Shown here: positions 22,622-31,037 of the stretch, piece by piece
How positions within the stretch are numbered: position 1 is the first letter of the stretch
How the letters are laid out: the number at the start of each line of letters is the position of its first letter
Assembly (NCBI RefSeq): GCF_001953975.1
Contig: NZ_MBEJ01000122.1
Coordinates: forward strand, 1-64,000
Length of the DNA stretch: 64,000 nt
Source: Mycobacterium sp. NS-7484
Lineage (GTDB): Bacteria > Actinomycetota > Actinomycetes > Mycobacteriales > Mycobacteriaceae
Direction of reading: 5' to 3'
Notes under the pieces: model-generated
What the model saw: the letters and a program-made list of their open reading frames with translations, nothing else
Database searches by the model: none
What the model was told of the DNA's origin: nothing
Program-made: the position numbers and the translations under genes

Positions 22622-23377
22622 AACACTACGCGTTTGCGCGGCCGCACAGCACTTGTCACGGGTTCCACCGGAGGCCTCGGCGTCGCCATTGCCAAGGCCC
22701 TGGTGGCCGAAGGCGCCCTCGTCGTCGTCAGCGGCCGGAACAAGGAACGCGGCGATGCCGTCGTCGCCGAGATCCGGGCTGCCGGAGGGCAAGCCGAATT
22801 CGTCGCCGCCGACCTGGGTGCCGGAGGCGACGAGGTGCACCGCCTGGCGCGAGAAGCCTTGGCGGCAGCCGGCGGGCAGATCGACATCCTGGTCAACAAC
22901 GCGGCCGTGTGGGGGATGCCGCAACCCACCGAGGAAGTCTCGGAAACCGCCCTGCTCGAGTCTTATCAGGCCAACGTGATCGCACCGTTCCTACTCACCG
23001 GTGCCCTGGTGCCGGCGATGGCCGAGCGTGGCGACGGCGCGGTGATCAACATCGGATCGATCACCGGACTGATCGGCGGAGACCGGTCGGCGCTGTACTC
23101 GTCGACCAAAGCGGCCGTGCACTCGCTGACCAAGTCGTGGGCGGTCGAGTACGGCCCACGCGGGGTCCGGGTGAACGCGGTGGCCCCCGGACCGATTGCG
23201 ACCGAACGCGCCGCCGCCGTGGCCGACGACGTGGCCCCAGTGCTGGCCCGCATCCCGTCGCGGCGGATGAGCACGCCCGAGGAAGTGGCCGCGTCTGTCG
23301 TGTTCCTGGCCGGTGACGACGCCCGAAACGTCCACGGGGCGATCCTGAGTGTGGACGGGGGCTGGGCAGCGGCGTGA
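22613..23377 (+). CDS. Short-chain dehydrogenase/reductase
   Basis: The 254-aa classical SDR has the cofactor motif TGSTGGLG (16-23), NNAAVWG, and catalytic S149, Y162 and K166 (YSSTK). The NAD(P)-binding acidic/basic choice is SGRNKER, suggesting NADPH. It is probably repressed by the divergent TetR through the palindrome on its own start codon. Substrate unknown. Ends in VDGGWAAA, the usual SDR C-terminal motif. Confidence 0.88.
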   Translation: MSPNTTRLRGRTALVTGSTGGLGVAIAKALVAEGALVVVSGRNKERGDAVVAEIRAAGGQAEFVAADLGAGGDEVHRLAREALAAAGGQIDILVNNAAVWGMPQPTEEVSETALLESYQANVIAPFLLTGALVPAMAERGDGAVINIGSITGLIGGDRSALYSSTKAAVHSLTKSWAVEYGPRGVRVNAVAPGPIATERAAAVADDVAPVLARIPSRRMSTPEEVAASVVFLAGDDARNVHGAILSVDGGWAAA

Positions 23378-23386
23378 CAGATGGCC

Positions 23387-23392
23387 TAGATT
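23387..23392 (+). promoter_or_regulatory. -10 element TAGATT of doxX-like gene (leaderless)
   Basis: TAGATT ends 7 nt before GTG 23400 and lies just after the SDR stop. Confidence 0.5.
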
Positions 23393-23399
23393 CTGTCAC

Positions 23400-23912
23400 G
23401 TGGCTTCTGATACAGCGCTCCTTGTTCTGCGGGTCGTCCTCGGGCTGACGATGGCCGCCCACGGCTACAACAAGTTCTTCGGCGGCGGCCGCATCCCCGG
23501 CACCGCGGGATGGTTCGACAGCATCGGCATGAAACCCGGCATGTTCCACGCCCGGGTCGCGGCGCCCACCGAGATCGCGGCCGGCCTCGGCCTGGCGCTC
23601 GGCCTGCTCACCCCGATCCCGGCGGCCGGCTTCGTGGCGCTGATGCTGGTCGCGGCCTGGACCGTGCACCGGGCCAACGGTTTCTTCATCGTCAAGGAAG
23701 GCTGGGAGTACAACCTGATCCTGGCCGTCGCGGCGGTCGCGATCGCCGGGCTGGGCGCCGGCCGCTACAGCCTCGACTACCTGTTGTTCTCCGGCACCGA
23801 CGTGTGGAACTACGTCCAGGGCTGGTGCGGTCTGGCGATCGCGGTGGTGCTGGGCCTGCTCGGCGGCATCGGCCAGTTGGCGATCTTCTACCGCCCGCCG
23901 GTCAAGTCCTAA
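23400..23912 (+). CDS. DoxX-family membrane protein
   Basis: The 170-aa protein has four transmembrane helices. The family signature at the N-terminus is LLVLRVVLGLTMAAHGYNKF followed by FGGG; the helices continue through GLGLALGLLTPIPAAGFVAL, LILAVAAVAIAGLGAGRYSL and GLAIAVVLGLLGGIGQLAIF. DoxX-type proteins form membrane oxidoreductase complexes in mycobacteria, linked to redox stress. GTG 23400 (VASDTALLVLRVV) is supported by -10 spacing. Confidence 0.85.
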   Translation: MASDTALLVLRVVLGLTMAAHGYNKFFGGGRIPGTAGWFDSIGMKPGMFHARVAAPTEIAAGLGLALGLLTPIPAAGFVALMLVAAWTVHRANGFFIVKEGWEYNLILAVAAVAIAGLGAGRYSLDYLLFSGTDVWNYVQGWCGLAIAVVLGLLGGIGQLAIFYRPPVKS

Positions 23913-23921
23913 TTTCCTCGC

Positions 23922-23979
23922 CGAACAGACGCAAACCGGTACCTTTTCGAGCGAAGAAGTACCGGTTTGCGTCTGTTCG
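23922..23979. repeat. Palindromic hairpin, family A (H2)
   Basis: Arms 23922-23942 and 23959-23979 are perfect 21-bp complements containing CAGACGCAAACCGGTAC; the loop is 16 nt. The site is 9 bp after the doxX stop. The same core appears in H4 and H5. Confidence 0.8.
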
Positions 23980-23992
23980 CGTGAGGGCGGAA

Positions 23993-24006
23993 TAGAACAC
24001 GTTCTA
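23993..24006. promoter_or_regulatory. KstR-type operator TAGAACACGTTCTA
   Basis: The sequence fits the published KstR consensus TnnAACnnGTTnnA exactly. It overlaps the -10 of the DUF3556 gene, where a repressor would block transcription. KstR controls the cholesterol-catabolism regulon. Confidence 0.7.
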
Positions 24007-24010
24007 ATCT
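24005..24010 (+). promoter_or_regulatory. -10 element TAATCT of DUF3556 gene (leaderless)
   Basis: TAATCT ends 7 nt before ATG 24018 and overlaps the KstR-type box by 2 bp. Confidence 0.5.
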
Positions 24011-24017
24011 GGCTGGC

Positions 24018-25772
24018 ATGGGTTTTCTCAAACAGGTCGCTCCCCAGGTCGACTTCGAGGAATGGAGTAAGGGCAGCCGCGCCGAGAAGATCCGGCCGAT
24101 GGCGCGCCACTGGGCCGAGGTCGGATTCGGGACACCGGTCGTGCTGCACCTGTTCTACGTCGTCAAGATCCTGCTCTACATTCTCGGTGCGTGGTTGATT
24201 GCGCTGACGACCGAAGGAGTCGACGGCTTCACGAACGTCGCCTCCTGGTATGCCGAGCCGATCGTCTACCAGAAGGTCATCTTCTACACGATGATGTTCG
24301 AGGTCATCGGCCTCGGCTGTGGTTTCGGCCCCCTCAACAACCGGTTCTTCCCACCCATGGGCTCGATCCTGTACTGGTTGCGGCCCAAGACGATCCGGCT
24401 GCCACCCTGGCCCAACCGGGTGCCGCTGACCAAGGGCGACGACCGTACCCTGCTCGACGTCGCGCTCTACGGGGCGTTGTTGGTCATGCTGGTGGTGGCA
24501 CTGTCCTCGCAAGGGACGGGGCCCATCCCCGAACTGGGTACCCAGATCGGCATCCTGCCGGTGTGGCAGACGGCAACGATCATCGGCCTGCTGGCCCTGG
24601 CCGGTCTGCGGGACAAGGTGATCTTCCTGGCCGCGCGCGGCGAGGTCTACGGCGCGCTGGCGGTCTGCTTCCTGTTCAGCGGCGCCGACATCGTCATCGC
24701 CGCCAAGCTGATCTGCCTGACCATCTGGATCGGTGCGGCGTCGTCGAAGCTGACCAAGCACTTCCCGTTCGTCATCTCGACGATGATGAGCAACAACCCG
24801 ATCTTCCGGCCCCGCTGGATCAAACGGAAGTTCTTCGAACACTTCCCGGACGATTTGCGCCCGGGCCGTCCGTCCCGCTTCCTGGCCCACTTCTCCACCG
24901 TGATCGAGGGTTTGGTGCCGTTGGTGCTGTTCTTCTCGCACGGCGGCTGGCCGACCGCGATCGCCGCGTTCGTCATGCTGGTCTTCCACTTCGGCATCCT
25001 GAGTTCGATCCCCATGGGCGTGCCGCTGGAGTGGAACGTCTTCATGATGTTCAGCGTGCTGGCGCTGTTCGTCGGGCACGCCGGGATCGGGCTCGGGGAC
25101 CTGAACAGCCCGTGGCCCATCGTGCTGTTCGCCGTGTCGGTCACCACCGTCGTGCTGGGAAACCTGTTCCCGCGCAAGATCTCCTTCCTGCCCGGGATGC
25201 GCTACTACGCGGGCAACTGGGACACCTCACTGTGGTGCGTCAAGCCCTCGGCCGCGGAGAAGATCGAGAAGGGCATCGTGGCGATCGCCAGCATGCCGGC
25301 CTCGCAGATGGAGCGGTACTACGGCAGCCCGGAGACCGCCCAGATGTACCTGTACATGGGATATGCGTTCCGCGGGTTCAACTCTCACGGCCGGGCGCTG
25401 TTCACGCTGGCGCACCGCGCGATGGTCGGGCACAACGAGGACGACTATGTGCTGACCGACGGGGAGCGGATCGTCTCCACGGCCATCGGCTGGAACTTCG
25501 GTGACGGCCATATGAGCAACGAGCAACTGATCGCCGCGTTGCAGAAGCGCTGCCATTTCGAGCCGGGGGAGGTGCGGGTGGTGATTCTCGATGCGCAGCC
25601 GATCCAGCGTCAGACCCAGCAGTACCGGCTCGTCGACGCGGCCACCGGCGAGTTCGAGCGGGGTTACGTCAAGGTCGCCGACATGGTGACCCGTCAGCCC
25701 TGGGACGACGAAATACCGGTGCATGTCGAGGAAGCGGCATCGACGGTGCGTTCAGAGCGCGATTCGGGCTGA
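24018..25772 (+). CDS. DUF3556 transmembrane protein, predicted KstR target
   Basis: The 584-aa protein has about nine transmembrane segments (~residues 35-395), with highly conserved FGPLNNRFFPPMGSILYWL and PRKISFLPGMRYYAGNWDTS. A ~180-residue soluble C-terminal domain follows. I recognise the DUF3556 actinobacterial family; it has no proven activity. The KstR-type operator and leaderless start tie it to sterol or lipid growth. Left arm of hairpin H3 is inside its last codons, so the terminator structure includes the stop codon. Confidence 0.8.
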   Translation: MGFLKQVAPQVDFEEWSKGSRAEKIRPMARHWAEVGFGTPVVLHLFYVVKILLYILGAWLIALTTEGVDGFTNVASWYAEPIVYQKVIFYTMMFEVIGLGCGFGPLNNRFFPPMGSILYWLRPKTIRLPPWPNRVPLTKGDDRTLLDVALYGALLVMLVVALSSQGTGPIPELGTQIGILPVWQTATIIGLLALAGLRDKVIFLAARGEVYGALAVCFLFSGADIVIAAKLICLTIWIGAASSKLTKHFPFVISTMMSNNPIFRPRWIKRKFFEHFPDDLRPGRPSRFLAHFSTVIEGLVPLVLFFSHGGWPTAIAAFVMLVFHFGILSSIPMGVPLEWNVFMMFSVLALFVGHAGIGLGDLNSPWPIVLFAVSVTTVVLGNLFPRKISFLPGMRYYAGNWDTSLWCVKPSAAEKIEKGIVAIASMPASQMERYYGSPETAQMYLYMGYAFRGFNSHGRALFTLAHRAMVGHNEDDYVLTDGERIVSTAIGWNFGDGHMSNEQLIAALQKRCHFEPGEVRVVILDAQPIQRQTQQYRLVDAATGEFERGYVKVADMVTRQPWDDEIPVHVEEAASTVRSERDSG

Positions 25773-25791
25773 TTTTGCGATCTGAACGCAC
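25746..25791. repeat. Palindromic hairpin, family B (H3)
   Basis: GTGCGTTCAGAGCGC (25746-25760) pairs with GCGATCTGAACGCAC (25777-25791) with one mismatch and a 16-nt loop. It spans the stop codon of DUF3556 and lies before the convergent gntR end at 25809. The right arm is shared with H8. Confidence 0.7.
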
Positions 25792-25808
25792 GCTCGGCGG
25801 AAATCGGC

Positions 25809-26600
25809 TCAGCGCATGACGTCGCGCACCTTGACGCTCTCGATGTCCTGCAGCATGAGGACGCGGGCAGTGTCGAGGTGTTTGCGCCAGTGCGCCTCGG
25901 CGGCGTCGCCGTCACCAGAGCGGATGAGCTGGATCAGCTTGCGGTAGGAGCGCATCAGCTTGTCGTAGTCGGCCTTCGACACCGGCCGGCGCTCCTTGAA
26001 CAGAAAGGCATGGTGGCGCACGGTGATCTCGTGCAACATGCCGGCGATGATGCCGAGGGTGGCATTGCCCGACAGTTCGACCACCCGGCGGTGAAAGTCG
26101 CCGGTGGTCTCGGCCAACCGGTCCGATTGGTGGTCGGTGGGGATGTGCTCGTCGAGCATGCGTTCCAGTTCGGCGAACGCCGCCTCGTCGCCCTTCTCGG
26201 CCAACAGCCGCGCGGCCATCGGCTCGATCGCCGCGCGGCCCACCAACAGGTCGGCGATGTCGGCGCCGGACAGCTCGAGCAGCAGACCGGCGGGGCGGGC
26301 GACGATCTCGGGGCCGGGCACCCGCACCCGGGCGCCGGTGCGCGAGCCACGCCGCACCTCGACCAGACGCTCGGATTCCAGCACCCGCACGGCCTCGCGG
26401 AGGGTGGGGCGGCTGACGCCGAAGTGCTCCATCAGCTCGGCTTCGTTGGGCAGGAAGTCGCCCTCTTTGAGCTGGCCGTCGACGACCATCCGCCGCAGGG
26501 TGCCCGCGACGAGCTCGGCCGTCTTCGGGGAACGGACCGGCGCCTGCGGTGCGATCGCGTCGGGGCCGATCATCGGCGCCAGTGGTGTGGTTCTAGCCAC
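25809..26600 (-). CDS. GntR-family regulator, FadR/FCD subfamily
   Basis: The 263-aa protein has an N-terminal winged HTH (LPNEAELMEHFGVSRPTLRE followed by AVRVLESERL) and a C-terminal all-helical FCD domain (LLVGRAAIEPMAARLLAEKG, then FHRRVVELSGN with its metal/ligand histidines). FCD regulators bind acyl-CoAs or organic acids. GTG 26600 (VARTTPLAP) has GGGAG 6 nt upstream. It is divergent from the thiolase operon, with an 11-bp-arm inverted repeat between them, so acyl-CoA-responsive repression of that operon is inferred. Confidence 0.85.
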   Translation of the reverse strand: MARTTPLAPMIGPDAIAPQAPVRSPKTAELVAGTLRRMVVDGQLKEGDFLPNEAELMEHFGVSRPTLREAVRVLESERLVEVRRGSRTGARVRVPGPEIVARPAGLLLELSGADIADLLVGRAAIEPMAARLLAEKGDEAAFAELERMLDEHIPTDHQSDRLAETTGDFHRRVVELSGNATLGIIAGMLHEITVRHHAFLFKERRPVSKADYDKLMRSYRKLIQLIRSGDGDAAEAHWRKHLDTARVLMLQDIESVKVRDVMR

Positions 26601-26703
26601 CAGACACTCCCAGGTAGACAAGGTCGATTACGGGCCGGGCGGCCCAGCTGTGCAACTCAGTAAACCATCTAGGCCTCTCTTGGACGGTACATCAGCTCTA
26701 CCA

Positions 26704-26734
26704 ACCAGTAGGTTGACCTAGTAAACCTACTGGT
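26704..26734. promoter_or_regulatory. Inverted repeat ACCAGTAGGTT-N9-AACCTACTGGT, GntR operator candidate
   Basis: The 11-bp arms (26704-26714 and 26724-26734) are perfect. The site lies in the 202-bp gntR/thiolase intergenic region, just upstream of a TATTTT -10-like hexamer at 26736-26741. Confidence 0.6.
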
Positions 26735-26735
26735 C

Positions 26736-26741
26736 TATTTT
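26736..26741 (+). promoter_or_regulatory. -10-like TATTTT of the thiolase operon
   Basis: TATTTT lies 2 bp after the inverted repeat. It would give a ~55-nt leader with Shine-Dalgarno AAAGGAGAAG 4 nt before ATG 26803. Confidence 0.4.
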
Positions 26742-26802
26742 CACCTCGAGCGACCCGTCGAGCTCTAAGGGGGTCGCGCCACAACCCTTCAAAGGAGAAG
26801 TC

Positions 26803-27951
26803 ATGGCTGAAGCCGTCATCGTCGAGGCTGTCCGGTCACCTATCGGGAAGCGCAACGGCGCCCTGTCGGGTGTGCACCCGGCGGAGCTGTCGGCCCAGGT
26901 GCTCAACGGCCTGGTGGAGCGCGCCGGCGTCGACCCTGCCCTCGTCGACGACGTCATCTGGGGCTGCGTCATGCAGGCCGGTGAGCAGGCCCTCGACATC
27001 GCCCGCACCGCCGTGCTGACCGCCGGCTGGCCCGAGACCGTGCCCGGCGTGACCGTCGACCGCCAGTGTGGTTCGAGCCAGCAGTCGCTGCACTTCGCCG
27101 TGGCCGGTGTGGTGGCCGGTCACTACGACGTCGTCGTCGCCGGTGGTGTCGAGTCGATGTCGCGCACGCCGATGGGCTCCTCGCTGGCCAACGGCGGGCA
27201 TCCGTACCCGGAGGCCTTCCGGGAGCGCTACAACGGGCAGAACCCCAACCAGGGTGTCGGTGCCGAGATGATCGCCGAGCAGTGGGTCCTGTCGCGCACC
27301 CAGCTCGACGAGTTCTCCCTACGTTCGCATGAGAAGGCCGCGGCCGCACAGGATTCCGGCGCGTTCAAGGATCAGATCGTCGGGATCAAGGATCAGGACG
27401 GAAACGTCGTCTTGGAAGACGGCGGCATCCGCCGCGGCGGCACCGTCGAGTCGATGGCCGCGATCAAGCCGGCCTTCAAGGAGGACGGCGTCATCCACGC
27501 CGGTAACTCCAGCCAGATCTCCGACGGGTCGGCCGCGCTACTGATCATGTCGGCCGACAAGGCAAAAGACCTGGGGCTCAAGCCGCTTGCCAAGGTGCAC
27601 ACCGCGGTGCTGGCCGGCGCCGACCCGGTCATCATGCTGACCGCGCCGATCCCGGCCACTCAGAAGGCTTTGAAGAAGTCCGGTCTGAACGTCGATGACA
27701 TCGGCGTGTTCGAGGTCAACGAGGCGTTCGCCCCGGTGCCGATGGCCTGGCTCAAGGACATCGGCGCCGACGAGAGCCGGCTCAACCCCAACGGTGGGGC
27801 GATCGCCCTGGGTCACCCGCTCGGCGGCTCCGGTGCCCGCATCCTGACCACGCTGCTGTATCACATGCGCGACAACAACATTCAGTACGGCCTGCAGACC
27901 ATGTGCGAGGGTGGCGGCCAGGCCAACGCGACCATCCTGGAGCTCCTGTGA
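26803..27951 (+). CDS. Acetyl-CoA acyltransferase (thiolase, FadA-like)
   Basis: The 382-aa thiolase has all active-site groups: nucleophile C89 (VDRQCGSSQQS), H338 (GHPLGGSG), C368 (MCEGGGQAN), and NEAFAPVP. It performs CoA-dependent cleavage of 3-ketoacyl-CoA, or the reverse condensation. A good Shine-Dalgarno precedes ATG 26803. First gene of a beta-oxidation operon with the hydratase (overlap GTGA) and dehydrogenase. I recall that M. tuberculosis keeps only fragments here (Rv1135A, Rv1136). Confidence 0.92.
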   Translation: MAEAVIVEAVRSPIGKRNGALSGVHPAELSAQVLNGLVERAGVDPALVDDVIWGCVMQAGEQALDIARTAVLTAGWPETVPGVTVDRQCGSSQQSLHFAVAGVVAGHYDVVVAGGVESMSRTPMGSSLANGGHPYPEAFRERYNGQNPNQGVGAEMIAEQWVLSRTQLDEFSLRSHEKAAAAQDSGAFKDQIVGIKDQDGNVVLEDGGIRRGGTVESMAAIKPAFKEDGVIHAGNSSQISDGSAALLIMSADKAKDLGLKPLAKVHTAVLAGADPVIMLTAPIPATQKALKKSGLNVDDIGVFEVNEAFAPVPMAWLKDIGADESRLNPNGGAIALGHPLGGSGARILTTLLYHMRDNNIQYGLQTMCEGGGQANATILELL

Positions 27952-28748
27952 CCGACGCCGACACCCAGCCCGGCGCGATCGTCGACAAGCGTGGGAACGT
28001 CCTGCTGATCACGATCAACCGGCCCGAGGCGCGCAACGCGATCAACGCCTCGGTCAGCATCGCCGTCGGCGACGCGCTGGAACAGGCCCAGAACGACCCG
28101 GAGATCCGCGCGGTCGTGCTCACCGGGTCCGGCGACAAGTCGTTCTGCGCCGGTGCCGATCTGAAGGCAATCTCGCGGGGGGAGAACCTCTTTCACCCCG
28201 AGCATCCGGAATACGGCTTCGCCGGCTACGTCAGCCACTTCATCGACAAGCCGACCATCGCCGCGGTCAACGGCACCGCCCTGGGCGGCGGCACCGAACT
28301 GGCGTTGGCAAGTGACCTGATCGTCGCGGAGGAAAGCGCGAAATTCGGTCTGCCCGAGGTGAAGCGGGGTCTGATCGCCGGTGCCGGTGGCGTGTTCCGC
28401 ATCGCCGAGCAGCTGCCCCGCAAGGTGGCCAACGAGCTGTTGTTTACCGGTGAGCCGATGACCTCGGCCGACGCGCTGCGCTGGGGCCTGATCAACCAGG
28501 TGGTGCCCGACGGGACCGTCGTGGACGCGGCACTCAAGCTGGCCGAGCGGATCACCGGCAACGCGCCGCTGGCCGTGCAGGCCTCCAAGCGGGTGGCCTA
28601 CGGCGTCGAGGACGGCGTCGTCGTCGGAGACAAGGACGGCTGGAAGCGCACCAACCGCGAGTTCAGCACCCTGCTGCAGACCGAGGACGCCAAGGAAGGG
28701 CCGCTGGCCTTCGCCCAAAAGCGCGAACCTGTTTGGAAGGCAAGGTAA
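27948..28748 (+). CDS. Enoyl-CoA hydratase (crotonase family)
   Basis: The 266-aa protein has the crotonase oxyanion-hole segments KSFCAGADLKAI and NGTALGGGTELAL and both catalytic glutamates (GGTEL and LPEVKRGL, ahead of IAGAGG). It hydrates trans-2-enoyl-CoA. GTG 27948 overlaps the thiolase stop (GTGA), so the two are coupled. It lies 3 bp before the dehydrogenase. Confidence 0.9.
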   Translation: MTDADTQPGAIVDKRGNVLLITINRPEARNAINASVSIAVGDALEQAQNDPEIRAVVLTGSGDKSFCAGADLKAISRGENLFHPEHPEYGFAGYVSHFIDKPTIAAVNGTALGGGTELALASDLIVAEESAKFGLPEVKRGLIAGAGGVFRIAEQLPRKVANELLFTGEPMTSADALRWGLINQVVPDGTVVDAALKLAERITGNAPLAVQASKRVAYGVEDGVVVGDKDGWKRTNREFSTLLQTEDAKEGPLAFAQKREPVWKAR

Positions 28749-28751
28749 ATC

Positions 28752-29894
28752 ATGAAGCGAACGATCTACACCGCAGAACACGAAGCGTTCCGCGAGACCG
28801 TCAAGGAGTACATCGAGCGTGAGCTCGTGCCGCACTCCGAGAAGTGGGAGACCGAGCGGATCGTCGACCGGTCGGCCTACACCGCGGCCGGCAAGTACGG
28901 CGTCATCGGGTTCAACATGCCCGAGGAGTTCGGCGGCGGCGGGTCGGATGACTTCCGGTTCAACGCGATCATCGACGAAGAGATCGCCAAGGCCGGCGTG
29001 CACGGCCCCGCACTGAGCCTGCACAACGACGTCGTCGGCCCCTACTTCAAGGACCTGACCAACGACGAGCAGAAGAAGCGCTGGCTGCCCGGCATCGCCA
29101 GCGGCGAGACCATCATCGCCGTCGCCATGACCGAACCGGGTGCGGGCAGCGACCTGGCCGGCATCCGCACCTCGGCGGTGCGCGACGGGGACGACTGGAT
29201 CATCAACGGCTCCAAGACCTTCATCTCGTCGGGTATCAACTGCGACCTGTGCGTCGTGGTGGCGCGCACCGATCCCGAGGCCGGCCACAAGGGCTTCACG
29301 CTGTTTGTGGTGGAGCGGGGCATGGAGGGCTTCACTCGCGGCCGCAAGCTCGACAAGATGGGCCTGCACTCACAGGACACCTCGGAGCTGAACTTCGAGA
29401 ACGTGCGGGTGCCCAACGCCAACCTGCTGGGCAAGGAGGGTCGCGGGTTCTACCACCTGATGACCAACCTGCCCTCGGAGCGGCTGTCGATCGCGATCTC
29501 GGCCATCTACGGCGCGCGCGCGGTCTTCCAGGAGACGCTGCAGTACGCCAAGGACCGCAAGGCATTCGGCCAGTCGATCGGCAGCTTCCAGCACAACCGG
29601 TTCCTGCTCGCCGAGATGGAAACCGAACTCGAGGTCACCGAGAACTACATCGACCGCTGCCTGCAGGGCGTCGTCGACGGTGAGCTGACCGCGGTGGAAG
29701 CCGCCAAGGCCAAGTGGTGGGCCACCGAGGTGGCCAAGAAGGTCGTCGACAACTGCGTGCAGCTGCACGGCGGCTACGGCTACATGATGGAGTACCGCGT
29801 GGCGCGGGCCTACGTCGACGGACGCATCCAGACGATCTTCGGTGGCACCACCGAGATCATGAAGGAGATCATCGGCCGCGACTTGGGCGTCTAG
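28752..29894 (+). CDS. Acyl-CoA dehydrogenase
   Basis: The 380-aa flavoprotein has the ACAD signatures AMTEPGAGSDLAGI (FAD/substrate loop), QLHGGYGYMMEYRVARAYVD and IQTIFGGTTEIMKEIIGRDL. It performs the FAD-dependent first step of beta-oxidation. Together with the thiolase and hydratase upstream it supplies three of the four steps; the 3-hydroxyacyl-CoA dehydrogenase could be the SDR at 35070. Chain specificity is not readable. Operon ends in the strong hairpin H4. Confidence 0.92.
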   Translation: MKRTIYTAEHEAFRETVKEYIERELVPHSEKWETERIVDRSAYTAAGKYGVIGFNMPEEFGGGGSDDFRFNAIIDEEIAKAGVHGPALSLHNDVVGPYFKDLTNDEQKKRWLPGIASGETIIAVAMTEPGAGSDLAGIRTSAVRDGDDWIINGSKTFISSGINCDLCVVVARTDPEAGHKGFTLFVVERGMEGFTRGRKLDKMGLHSQDTSELNFENVRVPNANLLGKEGRGFYHLMTNLPSERLSIAISAIYGARAVFQETLQYAKDRKAFGQSIGSFQHNRFLLAEMETELEVTENYIDRCLQGVVDGELTAVEAAKAKWWATEVAKKVVDNCVQLHGGYGYMMEYRVARAYVDGRIQTIFGGTTEIMKEIIGRDLGV

Positions 29895-29918
29895 CCGGCT
29901 CGGGGTCTAGTTTTTTCC

Positions 29919-29978
29919 GCGACCAGACGCAAAACCGCACCTTTTCACGTGAAAAGGTGCGGTTTTGTGTCTGCTCGC
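29919..29978. repeat. 60-nt palindrome, family A (H4)
   Basis: Arms 29919-29948 and 29949-29978 are complementary at 28 of 30 positions with no loop (centre CACGTG). The core CAGACGCAAAACCGCACC is shared with H2/H5. It lies between convergent genes ending at 29894 and 29988, with a T6 run just upstream (29911-29916). Confidence 0.8.
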
Positions 29979-29987
29979 GCTGAAGGA

Positions 29988-30707
29988 TCAGCCGATCGGC
30001 GCGTCGGCGGCCGGGGTCTCGGGCTCCGCAGCCTGCGTGGTCGTGGTGGTCGGCGTGGTGGTGGTACCCGACACCGTCGGCACCAGGGCGTCCGGCGGCG
30101 AGTTGGGATCCAGCACGGTGTCGATCAGGTAGATGCGGGCGTTCTCCGCCTGGATGGGGCCGCAGACCAGCTTGGCGGTGTCGTTGACCTTGATGTCGCC
30201 GCCCTTGCCGGTCACCTTGACCTCGGCGCCCTGCTGGGTGGGGCGCTGACCCTTCACGTCGTCGGGCCCGAGCAGGCCGAGGAACGCGTGGTAGTAGTCG
30301 AAGCTGGTGAGCGCGGCCGGATCGGACTTGAGGGCGTCGAGCTGCCCGGGCGCCATGGCATCGAAGGCCGCGTTGGTGGGCGCGAAGATCACGTACGGGC
30401 CGTTGTCGAGCACCGGCACGATGTTCACCTCAGGGTTCAACCCGCCGGACAGCGCGGCGTTGAACGTGCTGATGTCGGGGATGCTGGCCAGCACCTTGCC
30501 GGCCGGCAGCGTCGCGAGGCTCTTCCACTCCGGCATGGCCTTCTTGAAGTTGTCGCAGCCCGATCCCTGCGGGTCGGGGATCTCCACCACCGGGGCGGCC
30601 GTCGTGGTCGGCGCCGGGTCGGCGTTTGCGGTGACCGACAACGGCAGAGAAGCCGTGATCGCGGCGACCGCCGCAGCGAAGCCCAGTGTCGTGGTGCGCG
30701 TCTTCAT
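29988..30707 (-). CDS. Secreted fasciclin (FAS1) domain protein
   Basis: The 239-aa protein has a Sec signal peptide (MKTRTTTLGFAAAVAAITAS ending SVTANA-DP). One FAS1 domain follows (~60-200): PDISTFNAALSGGL, the H1-like YVIFAPTNAAFDAM and ENARIYLIDTVLDP. The C-terminus is a Thr/Pro/Ala linker (TTTTPTTTTTQAAEPETPA). Two Cys (GSGCDNF and LVCGPI) may form a disulfide. FAS1 proteins such as MPT70/83 act in adhesion at the cell surface. No lipobox is seen, so it is probably soluble. Confidence 0.85.
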   Translation of the reverse strand: MKTRTTTLGFAAAVAAITASLPLSVTANADPAPTTTAAPVVEIPDPQGSGCDNFKKAMPEWKSLATLPAGKVLASIPDISTFNAALSGGLNPEVNIVPVLDNGPYVIFAPTNAAFDAMAPGQLDALKSDPAALTSFDYYHAFLGLLGPDDVKGQRPTQQGAEVKVTGKGGDIKVNDTAKLVCGPIQAENARIYLIDTVLDPNSPPDALVPTVSGTTTTPTTTTTQAAEPETPAADAPIG

Positions 30708-31037
30708 CGGTGGGTTTTCCTCCCGCTCGTCCTAGCCTGTATTCGTCGGCTGCCGGTGACGCGTTACGCGGGTCCTCCGCGCGACTACGGCGACCGGTCT
30801 GGCGAGCGAACACGACAACCTCAGCGTTCCCCGCGGCGCCGCATCGGATGGTAAGGCCAACATTGCGCTTACACCAAAGACCAATTGTCCAGTGCAACGG
30901 CCGCGACGCCTCTGCGCTGGGCTTTTCGAATGTTGATGCACAGCACGCCGGCAGCCGGAACACCGGGTTGTGCGCGCCGTCGGCCTCGGCTGCCCTTGTT
31001 CGGTGACCGACCAGCCCGGCTGACTACCATGACCGGC
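30708..31037. other. Intergenic region between fasciclin and gamma-CA genes
   Basis: This 330-bp divergent gap carries the leader of the fasciclin gene (GGGAGG-type Shine-Dalgarno on the minus strand) and, at its right end, the TACCAT -10 of the next gene. I see no convincing reading frame or RNA in it. Confidence 0.4.
31025..31030 (+). promoter_or_regulatory. -10 element TACCAT of gamma-CA gene (leaderless)
   Basis: TACCAT ends 7 nt before ATG 31038 and overlaps the alternative ATG 31029, which it argues against. Confidence 0.5.

Noticed and set aside
23061..25079. 672-codon minus-strand open frame across SDR, DoxX and DUF3556
   Set aside because: His/Asp/Arg/Gln-rich low-quality translation, typical of GC-rich antisense frames; it would run through hairpin H2.
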